In this document: positions 31,119 through 42,862 of the stretch, one piece after another
How positions within the stretch are numbered: position 1 is the stretch's first letter
How the letters are laid out: every line of letters starts with the position of its first letter
Origin: Pythium myriotylum
Lineage: Eukaryota > Oomycota > Peronosporomycetes > Pythiales > Pythiaceae
Length of the DNA stretch: 64,000 bases
Reading direction: 5' to 3'
Assembly (NCBI GenBank): GCA_023091665.1
Contig: JALJCQ010000014.1
Coordinates: forward strand, 682,001 to 746,000
Translations under genes and position numbers: made by a program
Notes under the pieces: generated by a model
Seen by the model: only the letters and a program-made list of their open reading frames with translations
The model's database searches: none
What the model was told of the DNA's origin: nothing

Positions 31119-31305
31119 CATCACAATCGCATATCTCTCGCAAGACTCGGCCCGCCGCGAAGTCCGCACTGTCAACGACTACATCGCTCGCCACGGGTGG
31201 TGCGATTCGCCTCGCTATCTTTGCGAGAATGACACGCTCGTGGCTGCGTGGTACTCGCACGTCTTGCCGATGGGGGCCTTCCCCCATGTGCTGTTCGTGC
31301 GCTGA
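31119..31305 (+). pseudogene. Ankyrin-type gene 6, N-terminal remnant (left copy)
   Basis: Encodes ITIAYLSQDSARREVRTVND and MGAFPHVLFV before a stop, corresponding to the N-terminal block of the local ankyrin family. It lies 35 bp from the inner boundary of IR2. Confidence 0.55.
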
Positions 31306-31741
31306 AGTATAACCAGATAAAACTGGATACTATTGGGTCATACTGACCCATTTCTCAGCTTTACCCTCGCCCTTAGAGGACGAGAACCACCTGACAATAT
31401 CCGAGGTTAGAGTGGCGGCTGCTAGGACGCAGCCGAGAATAGAACTCGAGGCCTCATCCCATCATATCCCCTGGACAATACTGTGCGCTACACTGTGGGA
31501 GTGGCAGTCTGTTGGCGACGCCAAAGAGTCGGTTTTCATGGTCGAAGATCGCGTCTATCCCACACTCCAAGCACAACTTGCTCCACTGGCCTCAAACTGC
31601 CAAGTCGCTCAGCGCCAGCCAATTTCAATGGCCCACGCTTTCCTCAGTCGGTGCTCAGCACTCGGATCGTGAACGGCCATTCGGTCTTTTACCGCAAAGA
31701 AAACAGTCGTCTCAGATCTTTCGCCAAGTCACGCGCCAACA

Positions 31742-33748
31742 ATGCAAGCTCTCTTATTCCCAGAAGGCATTATCGGCCACCCTGCCATCGAGACACCCGT
31801 GTACGCCACGCTGGATTTGCCCCAGTCCGACCCGCCGACTGCAGTCCTACTCTCCTCGCCTCGTGGCCAACGCACCGCTATCACTCCCCTGGCAGCGGTG
31901 TCACGCCGCGTTGCATCATCCGAGTTTGCCGATGGCGCCATCGGCGAACTTATGCGACGCGCTGTCGCAGGATCTGACGGCAGTCAGTACGTCTTTGGCC
32001 AGGTAGTTGCGTACGACAGCACAGCGCGTACCGTCACCATTCGTTCTCCGCTCGGCGACACGACGTGCGATGTGAGACATGTCACAGAAATTGCACCAGT
32101 GGTGGCCGCACTCCTTGGTACATGCACAATCCCAGTTGACGAGTCAAACGATGGCCACGCATCGGCCATTTCGACAACCATTCTTGATCGTGTTCTCGGC
32201 GTCAACGGCGAACCGGCGACGCGATCGATCCCACGCATTCTCCGCACTCTGGTCCAGGTGTCTGCCCAACCCAATGCCGCGGACACCATCAACTGGATCA
32301 ACGAGCGCACTGGCTCTACAAGAACGACATCTGTCCGTCATGTCGTGGATTATACCTACTACATGGATGGAGGAAAACGGACAACCCCGTCCGTACGTGC
32401 GCGTCTAGGTAACAGCTTCGATGATGACCCTGTCCATCGCCGTCAAGGCATCCAGCCCCCTCTCCCAAGCCATCCAACACAGTCAGAGCCAGCGGACCCG
32501 TGGCACGACCTCCTCGCAGAACTTCAGGCCCCCCTGCGACGCGAATCGCCATCCACAAGTCTACCCCATACGCCAGCAGTGCCAAACTCGCCTGTTCCTA
32601 CTGTGTCAGCTCCGCAAGAACCATCGAATCTTCATAACCAAATCCTGGCCGCCATCAGACAACACCCTGAATTAATCCGTTTCTATCTTTCGCAGTGCGC
32701 GACTAATGCAGCAAAACGCGGTGCCGACAGTGAAATCGGCCCGAGACCGACTCGACCACGGCTCACCGCTCCCAGTGACACTGTCCTTGATGCGGAGACG
32801 ACCGATCGCCATCGCCAAAAGCACGTGTTCCACCCGACGCGGGTGCAGCAAGCCGTACACAACACGATTGTATCCGACCGCCATCAAGGTAAGTCACCGG
32901 GTGAGGTTATGGACGTCATGATATCCTCGCGCTCCACCCGCTTCCAACCCCATCCAGCCATCCTTTCCCACCTGTACGACTTCCAGTTCGGGCGGCGCGG
33001 CTTATCCATTATGCACTTCCAGAGGTTCGACTTCGGTGCTCGCCGCCAGTGGAACAAGAACGCTCAAGTAAATCTCAACAACTTCAGCCCGTCCAACAAC
33101 CTCCCGAAACCACCAACACCTCAACACCTTGATGACCTCTCGTCCGCACTTCGTGTACTTCATACGTTCGCGGAGGAATTCACCGACGACACGACACGAA
33201 GACTCATCAGTACAGCACAGTAGTTTGTCGAAGACATTCGCAGCTACAGCCTGTGGACGGGTGCGGATATCGAGACATTGGTGTTTTGGTTCGACGAAGT
33301 CTTCGAAGACTACCGTCGGGCGATCGAGCACGACATCCACGACGGTACAGACACGAGAACCTCCGTCCGCAGCCAGTTCTCGTTCCAAGATCCCCAGCTC
33401 CAGGGCGTCTTGTACGCAATCCAATCAGAAAGGTTGGCTATGCTTAATGCAGTTCCACAAGTTCAACGGCCCAACGCTCCACCCGGACCACGCTCACGAG
33501 ATCAGCACCGTCGCCAAGATCAACCACGTGCTAGTACGATCCCTCGCGAGGTGCTGGACGCACTCCCTCGACAGGGATCCCGATCGCTATGCATGCGTTT
33601 CCTTTCAAACGCGGGTTGCTTCTCGCGTCAAGCAGACCGATGCACATCGCCGCAACGCGCTCACTTCGTGCCCTCAACCATCCCGTCTTGTGTTCGCAAC
33701 TACATCATGGATCACATGGGCGGTCTGCGTAGTGGGATGTTCGATTGA
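31742..33748 (+). pseudogene. DIRS-like gag ORF with one in-frame TAG
   Basis: 493 codons, then TAG at 33221-33223, then 175 more codons in the same frame to TGA at 33746. The part after the TAG is normal protein (FVEDIRSYSLWTGADIETLV) ending in a Cys/His-rich stretch (CMRFLSNAGC...C...H), plausible as a nucleic-acid-binding knuckle. The middle is Pro/Ser rich and there is a basic patch (KRGADSEIGPRPTRPR). Single nonsense mutation versus readthrough cannot be told apart. Confidence 0.65.
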
Positions 33749-35134
33749 ATCTCCGCCCAACGCCTCCCTATCAACTCCATCACTCGTCTCGTGCCCGCGA
33801 TCCATGCCCACCTGTGCACCCGCCTTCAAGAAGCCGATCGTCACCGCCGCCAACTGATTATCCAAGCCCTCGAATCCGTACAGTGTCAGGTTCCTCAAAG
33901 CCTCTTGTCAAACGAATACAGCTCCTCCTGCATCAACGATGATATGGTCAATGCACTGTCCCAACTTGTTCGTATGCGACGCCTGTCACTGCCCGACATG
34001 GTATCGCTGTGGCGAGGGCAGACGGCGGACGACCCCAGACCAAACAAAGCTCTCGACACCACATGGCTGCCAATTCTGCTACATGGCTACAAGCATCGCG
34101 ATGCTGTGCTTAACGCCGCGATCAACGGGGTGTCGCATCCGCTCAATCCCCACTCTGGTCATTCCATCGTCCCAAACCATCGGTCCACGCAACTGTACGA
34201 CTCTGCCTTCGAACGTAGTATCTCCGAAGGCCAAGCCGCGGGGTCTTATCTCATCCTCCGAACGGACGTGCTCCACCACTGGAACGAGCTCCACTATAGC
34301 CCGTGTGGCTGTATTCCAAAGAAAGGTGTCGACCCCACGCAAGAAGTCCGTCTCATCCATGACCTATCATTCCCACGAGACGGCTCCGTCAACGCAACTT
34401 CGCACCAAGATGCCCTTCCCCAACTCGAGTTCGAACCTGTGAGTAGCCTGGCCTGGCGCATCGAGGACCTACACGATCGCTTCCCGGGCACGAAGATCAG
34501 AATGATGAAGGGAGATGTCAAGGGCGCCTTTCGACATGTCCCAGTAACACCTAGCCTCAGCAGGAACTTCGTCGGAGCTGCTCGCGACCACAGCCTGACG
34601 ATCATCGATCTGTCACTCCCCTTCGGCTGGACGGGATCGCCTGCGCACTACGGTACCTTTGGCGGTGCAATCTCGTACTTGATCACACGCGAAAGTCCCA
34701 TGTCGCTTGCGCCAACAACAACCACCGACAACGAGCCATTCTTCTCCTATGTCTGGGTGGACGATCACGTACTGATTGAACCCGATCGTGGGCACCGCCT
34801 GGAACTCGCGAACACGGCTCTGCGACTCGCAATGATGGCCGTGCTCGGACCGCACGCCATCAACGAGAAGAAATTCTCGCAGTGGGAGACGACATTGTGT
34901 GCCCTCGGTCTCATGTGGGACACTCATCGACGGCGTGTCTCTATGCCTATGGAGAAGTTGCAAAAAGCTGTGTCGCGCATCGACGGTATTCTCAGCATGT
35001 CAACGGTGTCTAAGCATGACCTGTCGAAGCTGCTCGGCTCGCTGCGCCAGTGGCCACGTGTGTGCGGTCAACACGCGCCTTCTTCCAACGCCTTCATACT
35101 CGGTGGGCAACGGCGTCGCAACATCAACGCCTGA
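33749..35134 (+). pseudogene. DIRS-like reverse transcriptase
   Basis: Open directly after the gag stop and in the same frame; first ATG at 33815 or nearby, frame open from 33749. RT motifs in order: CGCIPKKG, VRLIHDLSFP, GDVKGAFRHVPV (first catalytic Asp), LPFGWTGSPAHYG, and YVWVDDHVLI (the YxDD box as VDD). The frame is lost near 35045, where the RNase H part continues one frame over, so a 1-base indel separates the two domains. Confidence 0.8.
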
Positions 35135-35715
35135 CACTGAGCACCGCTATCTGCGACGACCTAGTGTGGGTTCGCACACTCCTCTGTCACGGTGCCGCGA
35201 ACGACGTTCCAACCAGCATCCTCGCCGGTATATCGCAGCCACAAGTCCATCTCTTCATGGACGCAAGTGATGAAGGCCTCTGTGTTCTCTACCCGGCAAT
35301 GCGGCAGTTTGTGCGAGTGAGGTTTGACGCGCAAGAGCTATCCATGATCTCATCGGACGACCCAACTTTCAGTATCAATGTCCGTGAATCACTCAGTGTG
35401 GTCTTTGCGGCAATCACGTGGGGAAGGTATTGGCTCGGGTTTGCTGTCGATGCTCCGGTCACTATCCGGTGCTGGCTCGATAACATGTCAGCTGTATCCT
35501 GGTTCCGCCGTCGGCACTCTAGCAGCGACGTCGGGCAACAATTGGTTCGCGTCCTGGCGTGCACCGAGCTCGCCTTCAAGCTGTCTATCGACACTCGACA
35601 TCTTCCCGGCGCCGTCAATATACTCGCGGATCGGGGTTCACGAGCGTGGAGCGGTACGCGGCTTGTCGAATGGTGTACTGACATGATTGGATGGTGTGAA
35701 CAGACAGTCGCCACC
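35050..35715 (+). pseudogene. DIRS-like RNase H domain
   Basis: Catalytic acids visible in order: LFMDASDEGL, NVRESLSVVFA, CWLDNMSAV, and HLPGAVNILADRGSR. This is the retroelement RNase H that follows RT in DIRS and Ty3-like elements. Shifted one frame from RT, then overlaps the start of the recombinase ORF. Confidence 0.75.
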
Positions 35716-35759
35716 GACTTCAGATACTGCTATCGGCACAGCTGCAGGAACTCCAACGC

Positions 35760-36748
35760 CGTTCACTGGCCGACTCATCACGAAGAGTGTATCTCAACAC
35801 GTGGAAACAGTGGAAAGAGTTTTGCGCACGGCATACGCTCCCAATCTGGCTCCACTCGGCGACTTCGACGGGCAATCCCTTCAGCTCACTCTGTTCGCAC
35901 TTGATCGCTGGCGCTCCGACACATCGCCTTATCCAATGCGGTATGAGACCATACGCAACAAACTCAGCCATATCGGATGGTGTCATCGCCTGGCTGCCGG
36001 CTTCAGCCCTCAACTCCAACCTCAGCACAAGCTCGTGTTCGACGGCCTCCGCCGCATCAGTGGACCACCCACAACACGTGGCGCCGTCACCCACGCGATG
36101 CTCTCAGCCATCGTCAACCACGTCGACTACCAGTTTGCCCACCACCGTGTCATATGTGGGGCTACGCTGCTGGGCTTCCACTTTTGCCTGAGAGGATCTG
36201 AGTACTTGGCGACCAACGGACGTCACTACCGCTACTGCCTTCAAGTCGACGATGTTCATGTACTCGATGCTCACGGCAGCCCCACGCTCAGCTACAGCCA
36301 AGCCCACACGGTGAAAGTAGTGTTGAGAGGCAGCAAGACCGATCAAGTTGGCCACTCAACGTCCAGATCCCTATGCAAATCAAAAAGACCACCGCTGTGC
36401 CCAGTATTCGGCGCGATCTTGTTGCTGCTAAACGCCAAGGTCATTGGCTTGTGCCAATCAGACCCAATCTGCTCTATCAACGCCTCAACCATGCTATCAA
36501 CATCAGCTATGTCGAAGATCATCAAGTGGTCTGCCGCTCAAGTGAACCTGAACCCATCACAATACTCGACGCATTCACTCCGAGCCGGAGGTGCTACGGC
36601 ACTGCATGAGGCAGACACACCAATCGATACGATCAAGCAACATGGTCGGTGGATGTCAAATGCTTATCAACGGTACCTCCGTTCACAACCGCGCACCAAC
36701 GCCCCACTACTAACATCGCGCCTTGACAAACGTGCATCAATGCCATGA
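35760..36748 (+). pseudogene. DIRS-like tyrosine recombinase
   Basis: N-terminal SAM-like segment (VYLNTWKQWKEFCARHTLP) is in one frame near 35787 and the catalytic part in another from about 35850, so one indel lies between. The catalytic set is complete: Arg in FCLRGSEYL, Lys in RGSKTDQVG, HSLRAGGATAL (His-x-x-Arg), HGRW, and the Tyr nucleophile in NAYQRYLR. It would integrate the circular cDNA. Confidence 0.8.
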
Positions 36749-37480
36749 TCACGGCCGGCATCGACCATTAAGGGGCGACGCGAGCGTCCAACGCTCACGC
36801 TGTCCGATACCGTCTAACGATGATCAATGCAAGTCCACGTTTGTTCCCCACGCGAGAGGAGTTTCATGAAAAGAGGGAGAATGGATGAAAAGACAGAGAG
36901 TTGAATTATCTCTAAACCACGCAAGTAAACGTTGGTGCGCTTTGGGAGTTCCAGCTCCCACGACGGTTTTCCTACCCGACGATTCGACGGAGGTATACTA
37001 TATACGCGTGGTCGAGCTCGTGGTTTTCGGCAACTTTCCTGAGCAGTTTGGCGAGTTGGGCTTGACCCTCGTCTGCTTTGACGGATTACAGCGACAATAT
37101 ATAGGTAGCCATTGTTCGTCAAGGTGACATTGTGGTGCGTGCGCGCCCGAGGTAGCGAACTCTCATTTACTTGAGAGCATCGCTGTGCTAGCGCTGCTGT
37201 TTGGTGAAGCCTGGGCAGAGAAAACAAAAATTCCGATGTGTCTCCCGAAATGGAAACTTTCCTCGCTCCCCAAGAGACAATTTCAAAACGAGGACTCTGT
37301 GGTGGATCAGTCCCCAGATACTGTATGCAGGCGTCAAGCTTGTTTATCTGATAAACAATCTTGCCGTTGACTATCCTCAATGTTGATAGTGAGGCCATAA
37401 TCCTGTTTGATAATTTTCACGAGCGTACGAACCCACTCTTGTCAGGCTTACCGCCGCATTCGACAATGGCGTCGGGTACA
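36749..37480. other. Unassigned sequence downstream of the DIRS-like recombinase
   Basis: No supported gene. On the minus strand around 37030-37110 a short open stretch (SVKADEGQAQLAKLLRKVAE) recalls words near 16000-16100. May contain the 3' end of the DIRS-like element. Confidence 0.35.
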
Positions 37481-37654
37481 TCCCCGTCACCACGCTCTGC
37501 AAACGTTACCACCAGATCGGCTTCCAAATGAGTCGCAGCCTGTCATGAACACACCACCCGAAACCCCGACGACAACACTCCACCCGACATCGACAATGCA
37601 CCACCTGGACCACTCAAGCTCGCGTCAGCGACGACAGACACGCCATCGTCGCTT

Positions 37655-39480
37655 TAGCCGCTGCTAGAGCCGCCGACGACCTCCACCGAACCTGACCCCG
37701 CGCTCACAGTCGATCCAGACGTCAACTTTACACCACCAGACACTGCACTACTAGTGCTCGCAGACGAAGACATGGTCATCGAGCCCCTTCCAACGCTGTC
37801 AGAACAGCTCGACAACGACAACGAACCGCCAGGACCAACGCAAGTCCTCACGACCACTCGCCTGCGCGCCCGATCCAGACGACAACGACGAGAGAGAGAG
37901 AAGGTGGAGTCTGTTGAGTTTCGATTTACGTACTCTAATAGCTATCAGCTCGCAGTGCTAGGATCGGCCGTTCAGGGGTCAACCTGGCGGAGAAGCCAGG
38001 GATGGAGGTCGGAGGCGATGAGCTGGGGAAGGTCGGCGTGTTCCGGCCTGCTTGTTGGATGGAAGACGTGGGTATTGTTGTCCTCCTCCGCGAGGTTGGC
38101 GAGCGAGTTTGCCATACGGTTGTGCGCTCGAAGGTGGTGGTTCCATTCTCGTACGTCGAGCTGATCCGCTAGAGTTCTCACTTGACTGTACAGGGAAAGG
38201 AGGGTGGGGTTCTTGGGCGGGCGAGGGTCACATAGTTGCCGTAGAATCAATTTACGGGCGCCGATAATGTAAAGACCAATCCAGTAGTTCTCTTTAGCGG
38301 CTTGGAGCCCGGTGATCACGATGTATTCCGCAAATGTGTTGGTCGTCGAAGGCTCTGAGAGGCGCGTCGCCGCGCTCCACAGGACTGTTGGGGTGTTCTT
38401 CGTCCGGTCAAGGTTGATCTCGACCGACCCTGCTCCGCCGGGTCCCGGGTTGCCTCGGGTACCTCCAGCAAAGAAGAGGAGTCGGGTTGGTGCGTTGGGT
38501 AGCGGTCGGAGAGCTGGTTGATCAGGAGGACCTCGGAGAAGACCTCAGACCTCATCAACTAAGTTGCTCGCGTAGGGGTGAAGATCCGCGCGTCTGGCGA
38601 ACTTGAAGCAGAGGGTCTCAAGGACTTGTTGGCACCTGGCACTGTGGATTGCGTTGACGGTCGTGGGTGACCACGCTCGTTGCGGATCGGCGGCTCCATT
38701 GCGCCACGAGATGATGACGACAAGTGTCTCCAAGACCAACTGCTGCCAAACGGCTTGTAGGACTGGGTAGAGACCTCCTCTTGTGTCGTCGTCATCGTGC
38801 GGTTGACACTTGCTGAGGGAGGGTTGTTCCCAGACTTTGTGCGGTACTCGTGGAAGCCGGAGGCTCAAGACTGCCGTAAGGAATTCAGTTTGAGATGCCT
38901 GATCGTGTTGTCGCCATAAGCCAAGCCGCGCGAAGAGACCCTGATCCGTGCCCAAAGCCGCGCTGCCCCGTTGCAGGTCCAGACGATGTGATAGACTGAA
39001 CCGCCGCTGGTCCCAGCGGCGGCACCCAGACGACAACGACACAGTCCCGCCGACGTTGGACGCACTCGAACCGCCCACGAAAGACACAGCCTGCCGCCCA
39101 CGGACGTTCTAGATGCACTCGATGCGGCGGCGCCACCACAAAAAGACACTCCGCCCGCCACACTGCACGACGCATCCAACGGCCTACCCGAAACACGCAC
39201 GCTTCCACCACCTGCGCTCGAGCTACTAGTGCCACCAGCAGACACAGACACGTCGCCACCAACGTTGCTCGTACGACTGCTTGTCACGATATGCACGGCT
39301 CCATCCGGACCCGTCGTCATCGACACGGAGCCGCCACGGTGTGCCACGCTACTCGTCTAACCACGAGAGATAGATACATCGCCGGTGTCCTGTGAGCTCG
39401 CGCCACGGCTGCGGATCAACACGACTTAACGCACGCGACTCGTACTCGCCCCAGACGACAATGTGACTATTGATGGGGAC
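37655..39480 (-). pseudogene. Gly/Ser/Val beta-repeat protein remnant, interrupted by a LINE
   Basis: Two minus-strand pieces, 39041-39480 and 37655-37874, both encode irregular repeats of the form GGxVxLxSGxSxxxxGG (for example NVGGDVSVSAGGTSSSSAGG and VSGGVKLTSGSTVSAGSG). They lie exactly on either side of the LINE insertion, so they were one gene. Stops and frame changes are frequent. Such repeats suggest a beta-solenoid or fibre-like protein; the origin is not identifiable here. Confidence 0.5.
37875..39040 (-). mobile_element. 5'-truncated LINE with 15-bp TSDs
   Basis: 1,136-bp insertion (37890-39025) between identical 15-mers CCAGACGACAACGAC (37875-37889 and 39026-39040). On the minus strand it begins inside the zinc-binding tail of a reverse transcriptase (YHIVWTCNGAARLW). 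It continues through a degenerate RNase HI domain (FAGGTRGNPGPGGAGS, with Ala where the first catalytic Asp is expected; TFAEYIVITGL; NRMANSLANLA) and ends at a (CT)n tail. The 3' end CTATTAGAGTACGTAAATCG ... GACTCCACCTTC is shared with retroelement copies A and B. Confidence 0.8.
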
Positions 39481-39556
39481 TTCAGGAACACATTCTACCA
39501 TGTAGTGCGAGATTTTCCGCTTGACCCAATAGTATCCAGTTTTATCTGGTTATACT

Positions 39557-39743
39557 TCAGCGCACGAACAGCACATGGGGGAAGGCCCCCATCGGCAAGA
39601 CGTGCGAGTACCACGCAGCCACGAGCGTGTCATTCTCGCAAAGATAGCGAGGCGAATCGCACCACCCGTGGCGAGCGATGTAGTCGTTGACAGTGCGGAC
39701 TTCGCGGCGGGCCGAGTCTTGCGAGAGATATGCGATTGTGATG
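39557..39743 (-). pseudogene. Ankyrin-type gene 6 remnant (right copy)
   Basis: Mirror of 31119-31305, same sequence. Confidence 0.55.
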
Positions 39744-39992
39744 CTGAAGATGAAGTCAATTGAGCGCGATAAATGTACCCTAATAGCTGGAGCTCCGGTG
39801 CAATCCTGACCGTCGGTCAACCTGGCTGGCAAGCCATGGCTGTACGTCGGAGGCGGGGAGCTGAGGCAGGTCTGAATGGCAGTGCCTGCGGTGGGATGAC
39901 GGACGTGGCTCGTGAGAGCTGTGGCGATCGCATGGGAGTTCATCGTCGTGGCCATGGGTAGGGTCCGATCCGTGTCTGGACCATATCAGGTC
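39744..39992 (-). mobile_element. LINE 3'-end fragment (right copy)
   Basis: Mirror of 30870-31118. Confidence 0.6.
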
Positions 39993-39996
39993 TTGC

Positions 39997-40054
39997 CATT
40001 CGGTCACGTGACCGAATGTACATCTTTTCGTTACACCGTGTAACGAAAAGATGT
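39997..40054. repeat. Palindrome and hairpin (right copy)
   Basis: Mirror of 30808-30865: 22-bp perfect palindrome at 39997-40018 followed by the 17-bp-stem hairpin. Confidence 0.88.
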
Positions 40055-40191
40055 GCCTTGCACAAAAAAGCAGATTGGGTCACAGATTCTCGCCACTATT
40101 GCATGATCCCCCTTCTCCTTTCTCGATTTCGGCTTTGACTCCCGAAAGGCACATCAAGCTGTGCCCTGAGCTCTCATCGTAGTGGACCCCT

Positions 40192-40524
40192 TTGTCGGTC
40201 GTAGGAGACAGCATGATGATTATCCAACAAATGCGGAACTACAAGGCCCCGAGGAATGAAGTACTCCGGGAGATGTACGCTCGCGCACGCCGCCTCGCAG
40301 ACTCACCCAGAGTACGCACCTGGCGACACCATCCAAGAGCTGCGAACCGCATGGCGGACGCGGCGGCGAACTTAGCGATGGATACGCGAACGGGCAGCAC
40401 CAGCGTGTCAGGCAGGCGTGTGAGCCAAAAACATGAGGATGTCGAGATTTCCGCTCACTGTATGATGTCTATGTCCGTTGGCGGTTCGCAACGCGATGCG
40501 AAACGCTGGACACATCGATGTTGA
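40192..40524 (+). pseudogene. LINE RNase H domain fragment (right copy)
   Basis: Mirror of 30338-30670; same GDS and NRMADAAAN motifs. Confidence 0.7.
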
Positions 40525-40650
40525 GCCTCTCGATCGCAGCGTCGATTGCTGAGCAACCTTGTCGATTTGTGGAAGTTGTGAGTGGATTGAAAACTGAACC
40601 TCATCTAATGACATGACAGACATCGGCGTTGGATGTGGAACTTGTATTTC

Positions 40651-42837
40651 CTACTCACAGCCTCCAGGCGTGTAATCTGCCGTGAATTCCATGGGAATCA
40701 GAGTTCGTGCGATGAGGGACTGGAAGAGATCATCAGTCGAAGTTGTATTGGGTGGTGGATCCAATTCAGCACTAGCAGTTTGACCGAGTCGTTTGCATAG
40801 CTGGCACGGCTTGAAGAGGTGCTCGTTGGTGGCTAGCAGCTTGTTTGCTTCCTCGGAGCCGACCAGACGATCACGAATGGACACGCCGCGTGTATACAAA
40901 CATCCTCGATACTCGATCACCATCGCCAGCACAGCGAAGTCTTTTGGCGCTTTACTGATCACCCATGCGTCCAGTGCTTCTTTCAAAAGACGTGGATCGC
41001 CTCGGATCCATGCGTTACTCTTCAATTTTCCCACTGGAGCTCAAGTGACCAACACTCTTCGGACCAAGACCGGCTCCCCGCCGCCAGCTGCGGCCGCGTG
41101 TCCCAGAAGAGTCGCCCATACTTTCTTCAAGTGTGGACGGACACGTGGCAGCATGGCGGCGGGCCCAACATGGGGAAGAGGAAGGCACGAGCACCAAGCA
41201 AACCACGCGCGGCCGGTTCTCCGATGGCGCCACTGCCGCAAGGCCCAACGCTGCCCCCGCAGCGCACCACACGCATCTCCACCGTCGTGGTTGTGCGACC
41301 GCCGCCAGGCTCACGGCCTCCAGCTCGCTGAAGACCGACCACCAGCGTGCTTCCAAGCGCGCGCCGGCCGACAGGCCACTCGCAGCTGCTGAAGCCCTCG
41401 CGTGAGCGCAAGCCGTGTCCAGCTTCTTCAGCAAGACGTCCACGTACGCCACGAAGCGTACGACGGCCGCAAGGCCACCACAACTTCTGCAGCCCTCGCG
41501 TGAGCGAATGCCGCGTCAGGCTGCTTGAGATCGACCCCCACGCACGCCTCCGAGCGTGTGCTGTCCGACAGGTTGACCCTCGCTTCCACAACTCTCACGT
41601 GAGCGCATGCCGCGTTTGTTGTACCAGCGAGAACTCCACCATCGCCGTGCCGACAGAGTTTCGTGACCTTGTCGACCTCCGATGGAAACGGCCCTACGGC
41701 CATCATTGCCGCCTCCAGCGGCGATCACGGTGCCCAAGTCCACCACTCTACGAACCGCGAAGGTCACACTGATCTTCCTCTCTGCTAGCCAACGACCTAC
41801 GTCCGCAGTGGCCAACAACAGGCCCCTCCGTTGACCCCCTCTAGGTCGGCACCCGCTAAGCTCCCAAAGCTATTAGGATTCACTAGTTGAACTCAATAGA
41901 CTTCACCTGCATCATCATCATCATCATCGGATCCATGCGTTGCGAGTCGGTGGTCCAGCAGAAGCTTCAGTACTTCAAGACGTTTCCTCTTAGCTGCAAT
42001 GTGGATAGCCAGACGACCACGTACACCAGGTATTGAGTCGTTGACGCCGTAGTCCAGCAGAAGGCGGACGAGTACGAGACTCGAATTGTCATCACACGAG
42101 TTCGCTGAGTGGACTAACGCGGTAGAGTGGTCAACCGTTGCCTTCAAGTTAACGTCCAGATGACCGCGAGTGAGCATCAGAACAGCGTGATCAATTAACC
42201 CCTCCTCAGCGGCCACGTGCAGTACGCTTTTATGGAAGACCACGCCGTGGTCGAGCAAGCGGTGAGACTTCTCAATCGATAGCGATTTAGCATTAGCGTG
42301 TTTGCTCATTAGGAAGCAGGCTGCAAAGAAACCTTCATCGACAAGAAATTCCACAAGTTGATCCGCCTGGATGCTGTCCTCGTCCACGGCGTTCACGTTT
42401 GCACCGTAGGCGATCAGCACATGGGCCACACATTTGAATGGACAATCTGAGAGCGATCGATCGAGGAAGCGCTGTTGCATGTCCTCATCTAGGCTTGAAA
42501 ATGCCTGGGACGATATCAATAGCTCGACGATTTCGACGTGGCCGTTGTACACAGCTACTCCGAGTGTCCGCGACATCGTCCAGACGAGCGTAGGAGCGAC
42601 GAGGCTGTGGTTGAGCACGAAGAACCAGTGGATCACGTCCGCGAATCCTCTCTCGGCGGCGATGCTGAACAGCGAGAAGAAGCGCGAGTCGTCATACCGC
42701 GAGCACCAGTGTGGATCGTAGTTCGACGCTCGGATCTCTTGCTGCACATGCGACTGCGCCATGTACCTCTCGATGGTCGCCAAGTCGCCGCTGTCCATAG
42801 CAGCCCGGAAGGCGTCTCGCGTCACTGTATCCTCCAT
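40651..42837 (-). pseudogene. Ankyrin-type gene 5, split by retroelement copy B (right copy)
   Basis: Mirror of the left copy: C-terminal part 40651-41001, retroelement 41002-41941, N-terminal part from 41927 to the Met at 42837. One residue differs from the left copy (Cys codon at 42096 region instead of Arg). The Polinton lies 25 bp beyond the Met, so it removes the native promoter and 5' leader. The in-frame extension to 42906 is Polinton terminal repeat, not native coding sequence. Confidence 0.82.
41002..41941 (+). mobile_element. Short LINE-derived retroelement, copy B (right copy)
   Basis: Mirror of 28921-29860, including both 15-bp TSDs. Confidence 0.8.
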
Positions 42838-42856
42838 TCTCGCCGCCGACTCGATG

Positions 42857-42862
42857 GCAATC
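42857..42862. other. Polinton target-site duplication, left (GCAATC)
   Basis: GCAATC immediately precedes the left terminus AGTAGTAAT. The same six bases follow the right terminus at 63674-63679, and one copy is present at the empty site 28000-28005. Confidence 0.95.

Larger units (their letters stand above)
27679..31340. repeat. Inverted repeat 2, left arm (at least 3,662 bp)
   Basis: Positions 28006-31340 pair with 39522-42856 (coordinate sum 70862). Positions 27679-28005 pair with 63674-64000 (sum 91679), because a 20.8-kb Polinton plus a duplicated 6-bp target interrupts the partner arm. The only coding difference I noticed is one transition at 28766/42096 (Arg to Cys codon). The arm reaches the end of the window, so its outer limit is unknown. 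Confidence 0.93.
31742..36748 (+). mobile_element. DIRS-like (tyrosine-recombinase) retrotransposon, decayed
   Basis: Gene order gag-like, reverse transcriptase, RNase H, tyrosine recombinase is diagnostic for the DIRS order, which uses a YR instead of an integrase. Coordinates cover the coding part only. I could not find the terminal inverted or split direct repeats that would set its ends, nor a methyltransferase domain. Stops and frameshifts make this copy non-functional as it stands. Confidence 0.82.
31341..39521. other. Spacer of inverted repeat 2 (8.2 kb)
   Basis: Unique DNA between the arms. From left: leader of a DIRS-like element, its gag/RT/RNase H/recombinase ORFs (31742-36748), about 700 bases without a clear gene (36750-37480), then a Gly/Ser beta-repeat pseudogene interrupted by a truncated LINE. 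A small hairpin TGGGTCA-TAC-TGACCCA (31334-31350) straddles the left boundary. Confidence 0.75.
39522..42862. repeat. Inverted repeat 2, right arm, part 1
   Basis: Reverse complement of 28000-31340. Interrupted after 42862 by the Polinton; the rest of the arm follows at 63674. Confidence 0.93.
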
